DNA of 64,000 nt from Epiperipatus broadwayi (GCA_028023455.1 JAQFVV010012441.1:7760625-7824624), one strand, 5' to 3'; positions 1 through 11,221 are shown, counted from the first letter of the stretch. The notes: generated from the letters alone by a model not told the origin. A program made the numbers and translations.

Positions 1-243
1 TATATCACGTGTTGATTCAGAAACGAATCTGCAGGCAGCTTGATGAAGAATCAGCCATTTTCTCATTTGCTTATTCTATATAAGTAACTTTATCCTTTGG
101 TGGGGATTAATAGTAAAAAAAAACATCCCATGATTCTAGCTTACCCAATACTTTTCAAAAGCAAAATATATGTCTACAACTTCACTTTTTTTATCTAATG
201 TAAGCTAGAGAAATCAATAGATGCCAAAAATAGTAATGCTTAA

Positions 244-341
244 TCAAATTCCTATTAAATCTTCAGACTTCCTTTGTTTCCAAACATTTTCATGGATACA
301 CAAACCATCAATAACAGCAAACCCTATATAATAAATATGAT
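244..341 (-). CDS. Possible terminal coding exon of an unidentified gene (weak)
   Basis: On the minus strand an AG acceptor (GCATGCAG) precedes an open stretch of 31 codons ending in TGA. The peptide ends ENVWKQRKSEDLIGI and is less biased to Ile/Asn/Lys/Tyr than chance frames in this AT-rich DNA. The two leading bases complete the codon left open by the next candidate exon upstream (596-662), so the two join in phase. The polypyrimidine tract is poor and no canonical poly(A) signal follows closely. I do not recognise the protein. A chance open frame is quite possible. Confidence 0.2.
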
Positions 342-595
342 CTGCATGCATGCTTATGATACAATTTAATTTTAAATATTTTTGTTTACTTTTTTCACTT
401 TTATGTAAGTGCTCTAAATTACTCTGCATGATAAATCTTACTTTTTATGGTTATATAATGATCAGTACTCAATTCTGTAATATTCCCATGATTCTTATGA
501 TTTCCTGTTATTTATTGGTTGAAATTAATGTATGATATTGTGCATTTTAGTTATGGTTTTTAGATGAAATTGTAATTGAAGAAAAAAGTACTTAC

Positions 596-662
596 AATCA
601 TAAGAAAATATACTTCTATATTCTGGTGCATTACGAAGTAGTTCCAGATGGGGTTTTTTACA
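596..662 (-). CDS. Possible internal coding exon of an unidentified gene (weak)
   Basis: Minus-strand segment of 67 nt bounded by an acceptor (CTAATATCAG) and a donor with the full intronic consensus (GTAAGT). One frame reads 22 codons without stop, including PHLELLRNAPEYRSIF. It ends one base into a codon, which the candidate exon at 244-341 completes. A second frame is also open across the segment, so openness alone is weak support. The protein is not recognised. Confidence 0.2.
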
Positions 663-2089
663 CTGATATTAGCAGAACTTTAAGAATTATTTTAAATTGT
701 TAAATAGAAGTCAAAGTTTATTGGTCAGGAATTAATAAGAAGTTCAAGCATAAGAAATGACAGCTCTGCATGTATTTTACAATCCGCTATTAAATCACAC
801 GGAGCAAAATAATCATATGATTTATTAATCAAAATTCCTAAGAAGTTGGAGCACCAGAAGTAACAACTAAAACATAATATATGGACTTTGAACTCCAGAG
901 CATTTGCATTAAGTCAGGCAGGATATTAAATATTTATTAACTATATAACATTTATATAATTAAGATATCAACAAAAACTAATTTTTAAAAAAGTAACAAC
1001 TATAAAAAAATTAATAAAAAACTAAAGCAATCATGTGGCTGTCTGATAACAATCTCAATGAGGAAATAACAGAGATAATTCATGATGATGCTATATAGAT
1101 GGGTACAGGTATGGCTGATAACTTCATAAATATTATATTTGTTATTTTGAATGATTTGGCATAGGGGTAAAGTCATGAATTTAACAGCTTAAGATCTCAT
1201 ATCATTAACTGCATGAAATGTAATATAACATGTGAAATTAACCTTTCAAGTATTTACCTACTCTGATCATTAAATCATTCTCTAGGAGAATGAATTATAG
1301 TTTGATTCACTTTAAAATTTATTGCAGATGTTTGAATTGATCTGGAATTTTAGTTACTGCTCACCTCCTATGCCTTTAATGTAATATTTGTAAATATTTT
1401 TACAGATAGGTTGTAATTTGACATATGAGCTTAGTTTTTTATATAGTTAGCCCAAAATCACAAATATCTAGGATGAGATGGTTGTGAATGTCCATTAGAT
1501 TTTCATAGCTGAAGAATAGCATCATCAAGATAATGCAAGATGATAAAATGAATGCTGATGTGTGAACTATTTAAAGAAAATGTGGCATTAACATTATATT
1601 GAGCTCTATGATCAACAAAAATTTGTTTTATTGCACTTTATGATGTCTTGTGTGGATGGATACCTTATACATATGATAACTTGGGTGTAATTTATTTAAG
1701 CAAGTGATTTAGTTTGAATAGTATTGCATTGTATTGAGTGCATAAAATATGAATGGTATGTATTGTACTTGTTGATAAAGAAGACTTTATTCATGTTCAT
1801 TATAAAATCTTTCATTTTAACTTTCATGATAACATTATATTATTGTTAACATGGTGGCAAATAAAGAAGAATACTGATGTTACTGGCATCATATCAAAGC
1901 TTTATAAGGATTTTATATAATCATATAATAAATATAGATCAGTCAAACATATAATATTCATGATTTGCATATTCCAGAATGTATGCTACTGTAATAAATG
2001 AGTATACTGTCTTCATTCTGCGAGAGTCATATTCTGCCATGTTTACTATATGGTCATAAACATTCCTAAATATTTAAAATGTAATATTT
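663..2089. other. Unassigned AT-rich DNA
   Basis: No repeat family or gene is recognisable here. Near 1032 the plus strand has a short open run starting MWLSDNNLNEEI that stops after 21 codons. A minus-strand segment at 1365-1429 (21 codons, donor GTGAGC) is open between splice-like sites. It does not join in phase with the exon candidate at 596-662. Both are treated as chance unless transcripts show otherwise. Confidence 0.4.
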
Positions 2090-2241
2090 CATCATCAACA
2101 TCATCATTTACAGCAATTATCAATCCACTGCATGATGAAAATCTCTCCAAGTTATCCATCATCTGCAATTTTTAGCCTCTTTTCTATTCCAGCACACTTC
2201 TTTATTTCATCCATACACTCACATGTAATCTCTTTCTAGGT
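2090..2241 (-). mobile_element. 3' terminal fragment of an RTE-type LINE
   Basis: The reverse complement matches, with many substitutions, the last ~150 bp of the two RTE copies at 7475-8443 and 17670-20528. Shared landmarks in order are GTGTATGGATGAAATAAAG, CTTGGAGAGATTTTCATC, CAGTGGATTGATAAT, then a TGATGATGTTGATGATG tail. Only the extreme 3' end is present, the usual result of 5' truncation during target-primed reverse transcription. It is much more diverged than the other two copies, so it is older. It encodes no complete domain. Confidence 0.8.
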
Positions 2242-2245
2242 CTTA

Positions 2246-3135
2246 TATAATATGTAATATGTATTACATATAAGTTTTTAAGGAATTCGTTTCTCAGATC
2301 ATATAATATTTGAGCACTAATTGGGCATCCTTAATATCATTTCTGCCGTTCTACCACAATTGAAAAATTAACATTAGATGATCATGATATTTCATTCTTC
2401 TCTAGAACCAACTTCTATAAGTGTTGATCTTAATAAATGAACACTTAATAGCAATGCAAATAGAATGCCATGGCAAAGAAAATACAACTCCATCTTCTTT
2501 AGCAAATGTCTACCTCATGTTTCTGCTTTCAGTACTTCTTAAGGTGTTTACAAGCTTTCTTTACTCCATACATCAGCTCTATCCTATTCACTCAATTGTT
2601 TCAATCTCTTTTTCTGTGCTTTCTTTTTTTATGAAAATGCTCCATTAAATCCTTTGTTTTGGATACTTCAATCTTAGATTGGAAATTCATGATACAGATG
2701 ACTTTTTCTTTGTTTTTTTTAATAAGACTATTTTTTATTAAAAATGTTTATTAATAAATTATTTACAAATATTAACATATATACAATACATTAAATTTAA
2801 GTTACATAGTTGAATGTGTAATGAGACTATAATATATAATAGTATAGGGAAATACAATAAGATATTCAACTCTAAGGAAGAATGGTCCAAAATTGAAGAT
2901 CATAGTATTTTATATAGGTATACTTAATTTATTTATATATTAACTTTATACACTTTAGCAGTCTTCTTAATTAGCTTCATGAAAGTAGAAAACTATATCT
3001 ACATTTTTTGAATAACCATCATTCTTTCTTATTTTATAGTATTCAAGCTAATGGTTTATAAATAACAAATATTCTAATTATTACCAGGTGAATAAAAATC
3101 ACAAATAGAAAATTTCATATACTTAATTACCATGA
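2246..3135. other. Unassigned AT-rich DNA
   Basis: This stretch holds no recognisable gene or repeat. An open frame at 2421-2648 (75 codons) has no matching features, no flanking splice signals and unremarkable composition. It is regarded as chance. Confidence 0.4.
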
Positions 3136-3790
3136 TCTTTATTATAATGTTGCCATGGTGGTTCTTTGTTAAGTTGTTAATCATAAAATAATAAATGACT
3201 TTACCTCTTCACATTGTCATTTAACATCATGAATACTCATGCATAGTGCAGTATGAACTCATTGCTGCATTATGTTATTTTAACCACAATATTTAATTCC
3301 TTTATGATGATGCTCTTTAAAATGGCTTTAACCATGAGTTCTTTTTTGTCATGATATAATTTTATCCATGAATTTCATGATTTTAAAATATTTTGCTATA
3401 AGACTTTGGTGTTTTGTATTTAATTCTAACCATGGCACTTCATTTCTTTACATGCAATAAAAACATCAGATCTCCTACTTTATGGTGCAGTCCTAATCAT
3501 GATGCCATGCACATCATTATTCAATTCATGATAGCTTAATGTTCTATCATAAGATCTCATTGTGTTATAAATAGCTCCAACAATGATGTCATAACCATAT
3601 AGATTTGGAACTATAGAACATTTTTATAATGCATTTGTCTCAAGCTTTACAGTGTAGTTGTAATCATGATAGTTTAGTGTTTTACGAAGTAGCTTCGGTC
3701 ATTAAAATTTATAAAATAATTTCAACCATAAAACATTATGACTTATGCTATAATTCTATCATGAGACTTTATCACTTCATGAATTAGAAT
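3136..3790. repeat. Decayed tandem satellite with ACCATG/TCATGA core
   Basis: Short blocks resembling CTAACCATGNNACTT or TAATCATGATAG recur at irregular 40-65 bp intervals, for example near 3316, 3362, 3430, 3495, 3590, 3663, 3726 and 3758. T-rich stretches containing GCTATAA or TTATG separate them. No two units are identical, so the array would be old. The signal is visible only as repeated phrasing and needs alignment. Confidence 0.35.
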
Positions 3791-4682
3791 TTGGGTTTGT
3801 TAAAAAAAAAATCTAATTGTCTTATTTAACCTTAACATCTGGACTGAAACAACAATACATAGTAATATTTTAAAGAAATATATATATTTGGCTTGAACAT
3901 GTCATAATATATTATTTCAGATGAAAAGGAGAACAGAGATAGAAATAATATCCAATATCCATTAGCATATAGTTAAAACTTCCCCTGAATATCTAAAACC
4001 ATGGTCAATGGTAAACCCTATATAACATATGTATTTAATGTACATATAAATCTAATTTATAAACACTTTATCTCTGTGAATGTAATGTATATACAAATAC
4101 AAAAACTGTATTAAGAGCAAAGCTTTATTAACATTAACAATACGACAGTGCTTAACATGGTTTCAACTGACAATCATCATTCTCAAATTGTATTAAAATT
4201 AAATGCCAGAATTCTTTGTACCTGTCTATTTACCATAGTTAATCTTGGGCTAACCTGGTCCACTCAATTGACTCAGCATAAATATATGTATATCAAGCAA
4301 AAACACATTTAGATGATAAATCAATTTTTCAAGCATTTCACTTATTACAGTCATCAATTCAGGCCCAAATATTTCAGTGTTATTTACTCAGAACACAATA
4401 ATGCCAAGAAAAAGGTCAAGGAGGCTTGGAACATTTCTAAGGATAATTATGCTATCAATATGAAAGAGTCCTATGCTACCCTTTCTAAAAAATGGTTTGC
4501 TCTAACTAATTAATGCACTATGCAAACAATATGCTAATTTTTTAGCTATTCAACAGTGTCTTATTCTTCCACCTCTGTTTCAAGCATTGCTATGTTTATG
4601 ATGATTATCAGTCAAAAGTATGCTAAGCACCACACTTATTAATGTTAATACTCTTAATACAGTTTTTGTATTTGTATACATA
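3791..4682. other. Unassigned AT-rich DNA
   Basis: No gene or repeat family is recognised. A 66-codon open frame at 4313-4513 lacks supporting features. Confidence 0.4.
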
Positions 4683-5285
4683 TTAATGTGTGTGTATATA
4701 TATATATATATATATTATAAGGAACTTGAACTTAGACCTTCAATCTCCACACTGCCATTCAATCCATCTCATACAACCTACACATATGACCACAAATGTG
4801 TGAAAAAAATAAATGTTCTTCTATACATGTATTTTGTGCTGAACCAGAACTCATCAGTTGATCCAGATTACCATCTCCCACACATATATACAAACAATGT
4901 AAATCTTCAAACTTTAATGGCCAAGCTTCAATCCCTTCCATTATCCAATCCTTTAGCTATCCCTATCATTGAAAATCTTGAAGATGTAATAATGCTCAAA
5001 GCATTGTATGATGCCAATATTATCATTATACCCATGTTGATCTTAAGTCAATCTGACCCTTCACACATAAGACCTCAATATGTCCATTTAATTATATAGA
5101 AGAGAAATGGGTAGAATACAGGCTGAATATGTAATATTTAAATACATGTATATTGTCTATGGTCATGTGTATTGGTTGTATGAGATCAATTGAATGGCAG
5201 TGGGGAATTTGAAGGTCTGAGTTTAAGTTCTTTATAATTACATTTATTTTGGTATAGACAATATACATGTATTCAAATTTTATAT
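4683..5285. mobile_element. Family B foldback element, damaged copy
   Basis: The left part (about 4710-4990) carries the family B body in reverse orientation: a tRNA B-box-like block (GAACTTGAACTTAGACC), AACCAGAACTCATCAG, GATCCAGATTACCATCTC and CAAGCTTCAATCCC. The right part (about 5160-5250) carries the complementary B-box end (GGTCTGAGTTTAAGTTC). A small outer hairpin pairs AATACATGTATATTGTCTAT near 5141 with ATAGACAATATACATGTATT near 5254. About 150 bp between 4990 and 5140 are unlike other copies. Relatives in this window are at 27478, 32170, 49796 and 52070. The 159-codon open frame across it is not a gene. Confidence 0.65.
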
Positions 5286-5514
5286 ACAGTATATATACAC
5301 ACTAACGTGAACATATATTTTATATATACATTTTCTGTTGTTAATATTAGATTATGCCAGTGACATTTCAGCTGAAACTCAACACTTTTATGACAATAGA
5401 TTCACTCAGGATGAAACATCAATATAATGCCAGTATTAATAATAAGCTACAATTATATTTATATATTAGGCTAATTCCAACATCTACTATTAAATATTGA
5501 ATGTCTTTAGAAAA

Positions 5515-5722
5515 AAATAATTTTTTATTTAAATTTCCCAACTGTTAGTAATAGCACACGGGTTAGTATATGCACAACATTTTGAGTGCTATTATTCTCT
5601 CTTCTTTAGGTAAAACTGGCCTGACCAGTGACAGTATTAGCATAGAGATTGGACCTGGACTTCAGATTCTTGGCATATTAAATTTTAAGGCAACACTCTA
5701 ACCAACTGAGCCATCCTACCAA
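5515..5722 (-). mobile_element. tRNA-derived SINE, left arm copy (family D)
   Basis: Read on the minus strand it starts GGTAGGATGGCTCAGTTGG, followed by TTAGAGTGTTGCC. This is a good Pol III A-box and D-arm, with a degenerate B-box (GAAGTCCAGGTCCAATC) about 60 nt further. The body runs through CTGGTCAGGCCAG and ends in TTGTGCATATACTAACC and TGCTATTACTAACAGTTG. The same body occurs at 6727-6920, 53840-54040 (minus) and 56150-56350 (plus). Confidence 0.7.
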
Positions 5723-6726
5723 AAGCAACAGTCAGTAGATTTTGCATCATTTCTCCACTTTTTCCTAAGAACAAAGCTAATTAGTGGTTTCCATATTTAT
5801 ATATAGTCACACTAAATTATCTTATGGAGGCTATTTACCATTGGTCACATGAGCAGCTTTTTTTAATTTTCTTTGTACCCTTTCATCTCTATCCAAAATT
5901 TTGTATTTTCCCAAATGAACATATGTTCATTGGTATATACATGATTTGCTACTTTGATACATCTATTTTCTATCTAATCATCATTTGGTGTTTAAGTGGG
6001 TGGCCTCACATTCTTCCACATTCACATGGTATTTCATATGCAGTTTTTGCTTTTTAGTTTTTATAGATGATAGAATTTCTCATAGTGTGATATGGCTCTG
6101 AAAAGCTTTTGCAATGTTATATTGATTGCAGGTTTTCTTTAACTTATCTGCTGTTTTTGATATGTATGGATACACTACCAGTAATTGGGGGTTTTTTTGC
6201 ATTTATTTTGACAACTGATGAGTAACCATTTTTAATAAGAATTTGAATATTCTGCAATCATTATAACATTGAAACAGCTTTCCAGAGCCATACCATACTA
6301 TGAGGAATTCTTACACCTACAAAGCCTAAACTCCAAATACTAAAAAACAAAAGCTGCATATGTGAAATATGATGTGAATGTGAAAAAATCTATATTATTG
6401 AGACCTTTCACTCATTGAAAAGTGATTGTAAGAACACAAACTGAAAATTGTATGAGAGAAAACTGATATACCTAAGGTAGCAGACCATATATTTACCAAT
6501 GAACATATGTTCAATTGGATAAATATTGGATAAAGAGGAAAAAGTACAAAGAAAAAAAAGTCAAAGAAGCTGCTCACATGACAATGGTGAATAATCCCAT
6601 AAGTCAGCCTAATATGTCTACCCAAAATGTATTAAAACCATTAATCAATTTTGTTCTTAGGAAAAAGTGGACATATTAGGAGAAACCTCATAGATAAGTA
6701 TATAAAAATTTTCTACTGACAGTTGG

Positions 6727-6920
6727 CTTTGGGAAGATAGTTCAGTTGATTAAAGTATTACCTTAAAATTTAATATTCAAAAATCTAAGAGTCCAGATTT
6801 TATTCCCATGCTAGTAGTTTTCTAGTGAGGTTAGCAACCCAGGAAGAAGAGAGAGGAATAATATCACTCGAAACCGTGTGCATATACTAACTTATGTGCT
6901 ATTACTAACAGTTGAATGTA
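6727..6920 (+). mobile_element. tRNA-derived SINE, right arm copy (family D)
   Basis: This is the inverted partner of the SINE at 5515-5722. The A-box region has decayed to GATAGTTCAGTTGATTAAAG, and the B-box region to GTCCAGATTTTATTCCC. The body (ATGCTAGTAGTTTTCTAGTG) and tail (TGTGCATATACTAAC, TGCTATTACTAACAGTTG) are still clear. Confidence 0.65.
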
Positions 6921-7386
6921 ATTGAAAATTTTAAATAAAGTTAAATTGTTCAATATTTATTATTATATTATGAAAATAATCCAATATATAATTATATGCA
7001 ACTAAAATCTCATCATCACAATCTTTCAGGAAAACAAAATGCATATAATGATGAACCTAAAATTTTTTACCCATGACAATCTTAACTTTTGTACACACAT
7101 ATATATATTATTTTTATATTTACACTTTTTTTAATCTTATTAAAAATAGTAAAATTTTATATTATTTTTATTCCAAAATTTTTACACTTTGACCCTTACA
7201 TGCTTATCGTTTCAGATATATTAAGCATACATCTTTACAATTAAATAAACGAATCAAAATAGTGAGAACATCAAGAACAGACTCGTATCACGCCACTTTG
7301 ACAAATATTAATGTTTGATATTCCTGAACCTTAATTGAAGGATTGAAATAACCTCTATATAAAATGTAAAATATCAGTGTTTTGTC

Positions 7387-7450
7387 AAGCGTTGGTGGCC
7401 TTGTAGTTAGCATAGCAGCCGGTCCAGGTTGCTTCTCGGTCAATGCTTTG
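7387..7450 (+). mobile_element. tRNA-related SINE fragment
   Basis: The block GTTGGTGGCCTTGTAGTTAG followed by CATAGCAGCCGGTCCAGGTTGC ends in GGTCAATGCTTTGACA and then an AT tract. The end resembles that of the better preserved SINE at 13694-13788 (CGGCCGATGCTATGACA). It directly abuts the truncated RTE LINE that follows, so the LINE may have inserted in its 3' tail. Confidence 0.45.
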
Positions 7451-7474
7451 ACATATAATATATATATATCAGTG

Positions 7475-8443
7475 TTTATAAAAATGCAAAAGCAACAATT
7501 AGATTACATAATGATACTGGAAAAATCAACATTAAGAAAGGTGTAAGACAAGGTGACTCCATATCTCCAAAACTTTTTACAGCAGTGCTGCAAGAAGTAT
7601 TTTGTGGATTAAAATGGGAAACTAAAGGAATGAAAGTAAATGGAGAGTATTTAAGTCATTTAGATTTTGCAGATGATGTAGTTGTTTTTGCAAATAATGC
7701 TTCAGAGCTGCAGGAAATGTTGCAGGAGTTAGCAGATGAAAGTAGAAAAGTAGGACTAAAGATAAATGTTAAAAAGACTAAAGTAATGTTTAAACGATTT
7801 GCTCAAAATATGAAAATAAAGATTGATTATGAAGAATTAGAAAAAGTTAACAGTTACAAATACCTTGGTCATATTATTAATACAGATGGAAACATAATGG
7901 AGAAAATTAATCATAGAATTAAACTTGGTTGGAGTGCTTTTGGTAGAAATAACTTGATACTAAAAGGAAATATGCCTATGTGTTTGAAAAGAATGGTTTT
8001 TAACAAATGTGTTTTACCAGTTCTTACTTATGGATCTGAGACTTGGACACTTAATAGAAGAGCAATACAGAGACTTCAGACCACTCAAAGGAGTATGGAG
8101 AGATGTATGTTGGGAGTAACAAGAAGAGATCGAAAACGCAATGTATGGCTAAGACAACAAACAGGTGTTACTGACCTTATTGAAAAAATTAAAAGATTGA
8201 AATGGAGTTGGGCTGGACATATTGCTAGAAGAAATAATAATAGATGGACAATTGATATTTTAAAATGGATTCCAAGAGATTGTAAAAGACCCAGAAAGAG
8301 ACTACATGTGAGATGGATGGATGAAATAAGAAAATGTGCAGGGGTGTTGTGGAAAAGAGAAGCTAAAGATCGGAGAAGATGGATTAAACTTGGAGAGACC
8401 TTCATCCTGCAGTGGATTGATAATGGTTGATGATGATGATAAC
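7475..8443 (+). mobile_element. 5'-truncated RTE-type LINE with open RT domain
   Basis: This copy aligns at high identity with the last third of the RTE LINE at 17670-20528, starting in the RT palm. Its frame is open to the TGA at 8428-8430, with the first Met at 7585. Visible features are GVRQGDSISPKLF, the catalytic FADD box (7666-7677) with the canonical Ala, the KVNSYKYLGHIINTDG thumb region, and the C-terminal WAGHIARR and RWTIDILKWIPRD motifs typical of RTE and related LINEs. It ends in a short TGA repeat, as RTE elements do. Only about a dozen residues differ from the longer copy over 281, so it is young. Lacking the endonuclease and the N-terminal RT, it cannot be autonomous. Confidence 0.9.
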
Positions 8444-9122
8444 AGATACAAAAATATGTAAATACACAAATAAGAATATATTAGAATATACTTCTAAAGT
8501 AGAAGCAACCCAATAGTTTGCAGTGTGAAAGAAATTAATGATAATTATTGACAAAACTAATGTATATATACAAACAATGAAACACATGTATATTATTATA
8601 TAAATCAAATAAATATGATATAAAATATTAATTTCTGAGAACACCCTCAATACTATTCACCAGATTCATGGTAATCAACTATAGGTAAATAAAAAATATT
8701 ATTAGCAAACAAAATTTTAATACATGTTATATTTATTCTATTAATATAAAATTTGTTATCCATATGTTATTAACAAAGTTTAATTTATTTTTACCTATAA
8801 TACAATTTAATTTTTAAAATGTGTACATGTACACATCAACAAAAATAATTACAAAAAAATTAGAATAATGCAATTTTAAAAAATACACTACAACTATAAA
8901 TGTAAAATGAAAGAAGGAGACTGGTCATATAACTGAGTAAGTACCCAAAGCAAACAATGGCTGACTAAAATTTACTATATTTTTTATATAATACTTGTTT
9001 CAATCTTGAAATAATGAATCTGAAATACTTGTTTGAATCTTGAAATAATGAATCTGTAGCTGATGAATTCATGGGAACAAGCACAATACTAATTTATAAA
9101 ATTATTAATAAATAAATAAAAT
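8444..9122. other. Unassigned AT-rich DNA with a 33-bp tandem duplication
   Basis: No gene is visible. Near 8989-9056 a 33-bp unit (ATACTTGTTT followed by AATCTTGAAATAATGAATCTG-like sequence) is present twice with little change. The remainder is featureless. Confidence 0.5.
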
Positions 9123-9281
9123 ATCACATGACCACCATCTCTTACGCTTGTGTATAACTGTTGTTAAAACAGGCAAAACTCACTATACGTATGCCACATG
9201 CAGTAGGCTAATCCTGTATAGTGAGTTTTGCCTGTTTTAACAACAGTTATACACAAGCGTAAGAGATGGTGGTCACGTGAT
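9123..9281. repeat. Near-perfect 66-bp palindrome with 27-nt loop
   Basis: The arm 9123-9188 pairs with 9216-9281. I count one mismatch in 66 positions (CACATG against CACGTG). The loop is 9189-9215. The same sequence forms the ends of family A foldbacks at 47.2-48.1 kb. Such arm identity implies recent formation or ongoing arm-to-arm conversion. Confidence 0.92.
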
Positions 9282-9697
9282 GTTTATTGGCTTAAAACCA
9301 ATCCTGCCTAATAGAATATTGGTGGCTATGGTTATTAAAGAACCAAAGACACCAAAATGTATGGGAACTGAACTGGGTTCAAACCCATATAACTATATAA
9401 GCTGATGGGCTTGAATTGGAAACATTAAGGTGTTTTCAGTTTAAGACTAATAGTTTTGTAGTTAAATGGAGATAAAAGGTCGTTGCTGGAGGGTTGCATT
9501 AGATTCTAAGATCTAGATGCACTGCTCTCGGATCCAAGGCTCCTCACTGATGAAGCCACCAGCCAGAAACTAGTCTGGGGATATTGGATGAGTAGGCACT
9601 AGATGGGGATTTTATGCACAAGCCTTCTGGCATCCATTGATTACTCTAGCTTGCTGTGTGTGGCATATGTATAGTGAGTTTTGCCTGTTTTAAAAAA
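9123..9697. mobile_element. Family A foldback-type element
   Basis: The palindrome is followed by a ~410-bp body shared with the element at 47.2-48.1 kb. Common blocks are ACCAATCCTGCCTAATAG, GGTTATTAAAGAACCAAAG, CTGGAGGGTTGCATTAG, CTAGTCTGGGGATATTGG and GCATCCATTGATTACTC. The block TATAGTGAGTTTTGCCTG appears in direct orientation at both the start (~9217) and the end (~9672) of the body. No protein is encoded, and no target duplication could be fixed. Confidence 0.7.
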
Positions 9698-10454
9698 AAA
9701 AATGTTGACAAAATAAAAACAGAAAAAATAATTTACCTATGCTTACATTTCCATTCCTAACCATAATATATAAATGCTAAGTCAAAATAGAAAGATATAT
9801 ATGTTTAATTTCTTCTCTGAAATGCAGAATTATATACTAGAAGTATCATTAGCTGATAATTGGTCATATAGTGTCATTTAGTTTACAAATATTTTGTTTT
9901 ATTGAGAGCTCTGGATTGAATAAAAGATGTCGCTATTGTGCTTTTATATAAACCAAGGCAATCATATGATGGATAGTTTTATAGTAAGAAAAATTGTGAG
10001 TAAAATAAATACATATATAGTTGTTAATAAAAAATGGAAGACTACTATTAATAATGATTTTCCCAATGTTAAATTATTTATCAATTAAGTCAGTAAATTA
10101 CTTTAATTCAGAAACTCAGATGAAGATCTTGTTAATATATCAAATAGAAATATGTACAAGAGATTAAAAAAAGAAATCACACCATCTTTTATAAGCTGAA
10201 GAATGTTGAGTCCTCTGAATTATTATTCACATTATATTGCTGAAAGATAAGACTTTTTTAACGAGGTTTGTCTTTTATTTATCTGTCTTTCTTGAAAACA
10301 AGTCATGGGCAATGTTTGCAACTAAAGATGAATGTTCATTTACATCTTTTAACTAAAAAATGTGCCTTCTACGTGTCTTACAAAAAGTGCATCTCATTTA
10401 TAGATCCACAAAACATCACATAGTCACCATTTCTTTTGCATACCCAAGCTGTTT
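9698..10454. other. Unassigned AT-rich DNA
   Basis: Nothing recognisable, except that the last ~30 bp (CACATAGTCACCATTTCTTTTGC, near 10417-10440) resemble the outer end of family A elements. Confidence 0.4.
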
Positions 10455-10690
10455 ACACAGAGGCTAAACTCTCCATACAGTTGTGCCACCAGTGCAAGCC
10501 AGAGTAATTAATGGATGCAAGAAGGTTTCTGCATAAGATCCCTATCTAGTGCCTACAAGCTAGAAACTAGTCTGGGGATATTGGATAAGTAGGAACTAGA
10601 TAGGGATTTTATGCCCAAACCTTCTTTCATCCATTGATTACTTTGGCTTGTACTAGTGGCACTATTGTATGGAGAGTTTAGCCTCTGTGT
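10455..10690. mobile_element. Short family A foldback
   Basis: Arms of about 103 bp (10455-10557 and 10588-10690) pair around a ~30-bp spacer containing ACTAGTCTGGGGATATTGG. Terminal pairing is ACACAGAGGCTAAACTCTCC with GGAGAGTTTAGCCTCTGTGT, 20 of 20. Inner blocks (TTAATGGATGCAAGAAGG, AGATCCCTATCTAGTGCC) are family A sequence shared with 9.5 kb and 47-48 kb. This looks like an internally deleted, symmetrised derivative of the larger element. Confidence 0.8.
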
Positions 10691-11221
10691 ATTTATAGAT
10701 CTCCTATCTAGAAACTGATGCCATGGTATACAATTTCTACTTGAATATAAATCATTTTTTCAAGTCTCATAAGTGATTAGACTACAGTTTCTATCCTATT
10801 ATAGTGTTGATATTAAATTAATTTCTAATTCTTTAAGATGAAATATAATAATATAGTTACAGACCATATACTGTATGCAAGGACAAACATATGAATTTTA
10901 AAATCTTGAAATGCAGGTTGGCATAAGTTAAAAAACTCTTATTCCTTGCTTATAAATCTATGCAAGATTCTCAAAAAAATATTTTAGAGCAGATTTCTAA
11001 ATTTTAGTTATATCTCTGATTTAACACTAGAGTAGCACATTGTGTGATATTTTACTATGACATTATTTGAAGGTACTCTTATCCAAACTTTATGAATATT
11101 TGTTGACTTTTAGATAAAATATATCAATATTATCAATAACTATTTATTAGGCTAGACATTGTTATATTATTATATTAACCCAGATTTAGTAAAATTTATG
11201 TGTGCGTATATATATACACAG
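10691..11221. other. Unassigned AT-rich DNA
   Basis: No gene or repeat family seen. Confidence 0.4.

Larger units (their letters stand above)
5514..6950. repeat. Long inverted repeat (~1.4 kb) with a SINE in each arm (family D)
   Basis: About 620 bp of the left arm (5514-6132) pair with about 700 bp of the right arm (6253-6950), leaving a spacer of ~120 bp. Paired landmarks are AACTGTTAGTAATAGCAC with its complement near 6900, AATGAACATATGTTCATTGG with ACCAATGAACATATGTTC near 6495, and GATATGGCTCTGAAAAGC with the complementary block near 6278. Divergence and small indels show the arms are not recent copies. Each arm contains a tRNA-derived SINE. Origin could be insertion of an element with long inverted arms or an inverted segmental duplication. 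Confidence 0.8.

Noticed and set aside
4620-5099. 159-codon plus-strand open frame
   Set aside because: It lies across an (AT)n tract and the arm of a family B foldback. The same sequence recurs in other copies without an open frame.
8085-8405. 106-codon minus-strand open frame, repeated at 20166-20486
   Set aside because: It is antisense to the RTE RT C-terminus. It recurs only because the LINE recurs.
9123-9281. Transcription terminator or microRNA precursor
   Set aside because: The stem is too long for a typical pre-miRNA, and the sequence is a repeat shared with other loci. A regulatory hairpin is not indicated.
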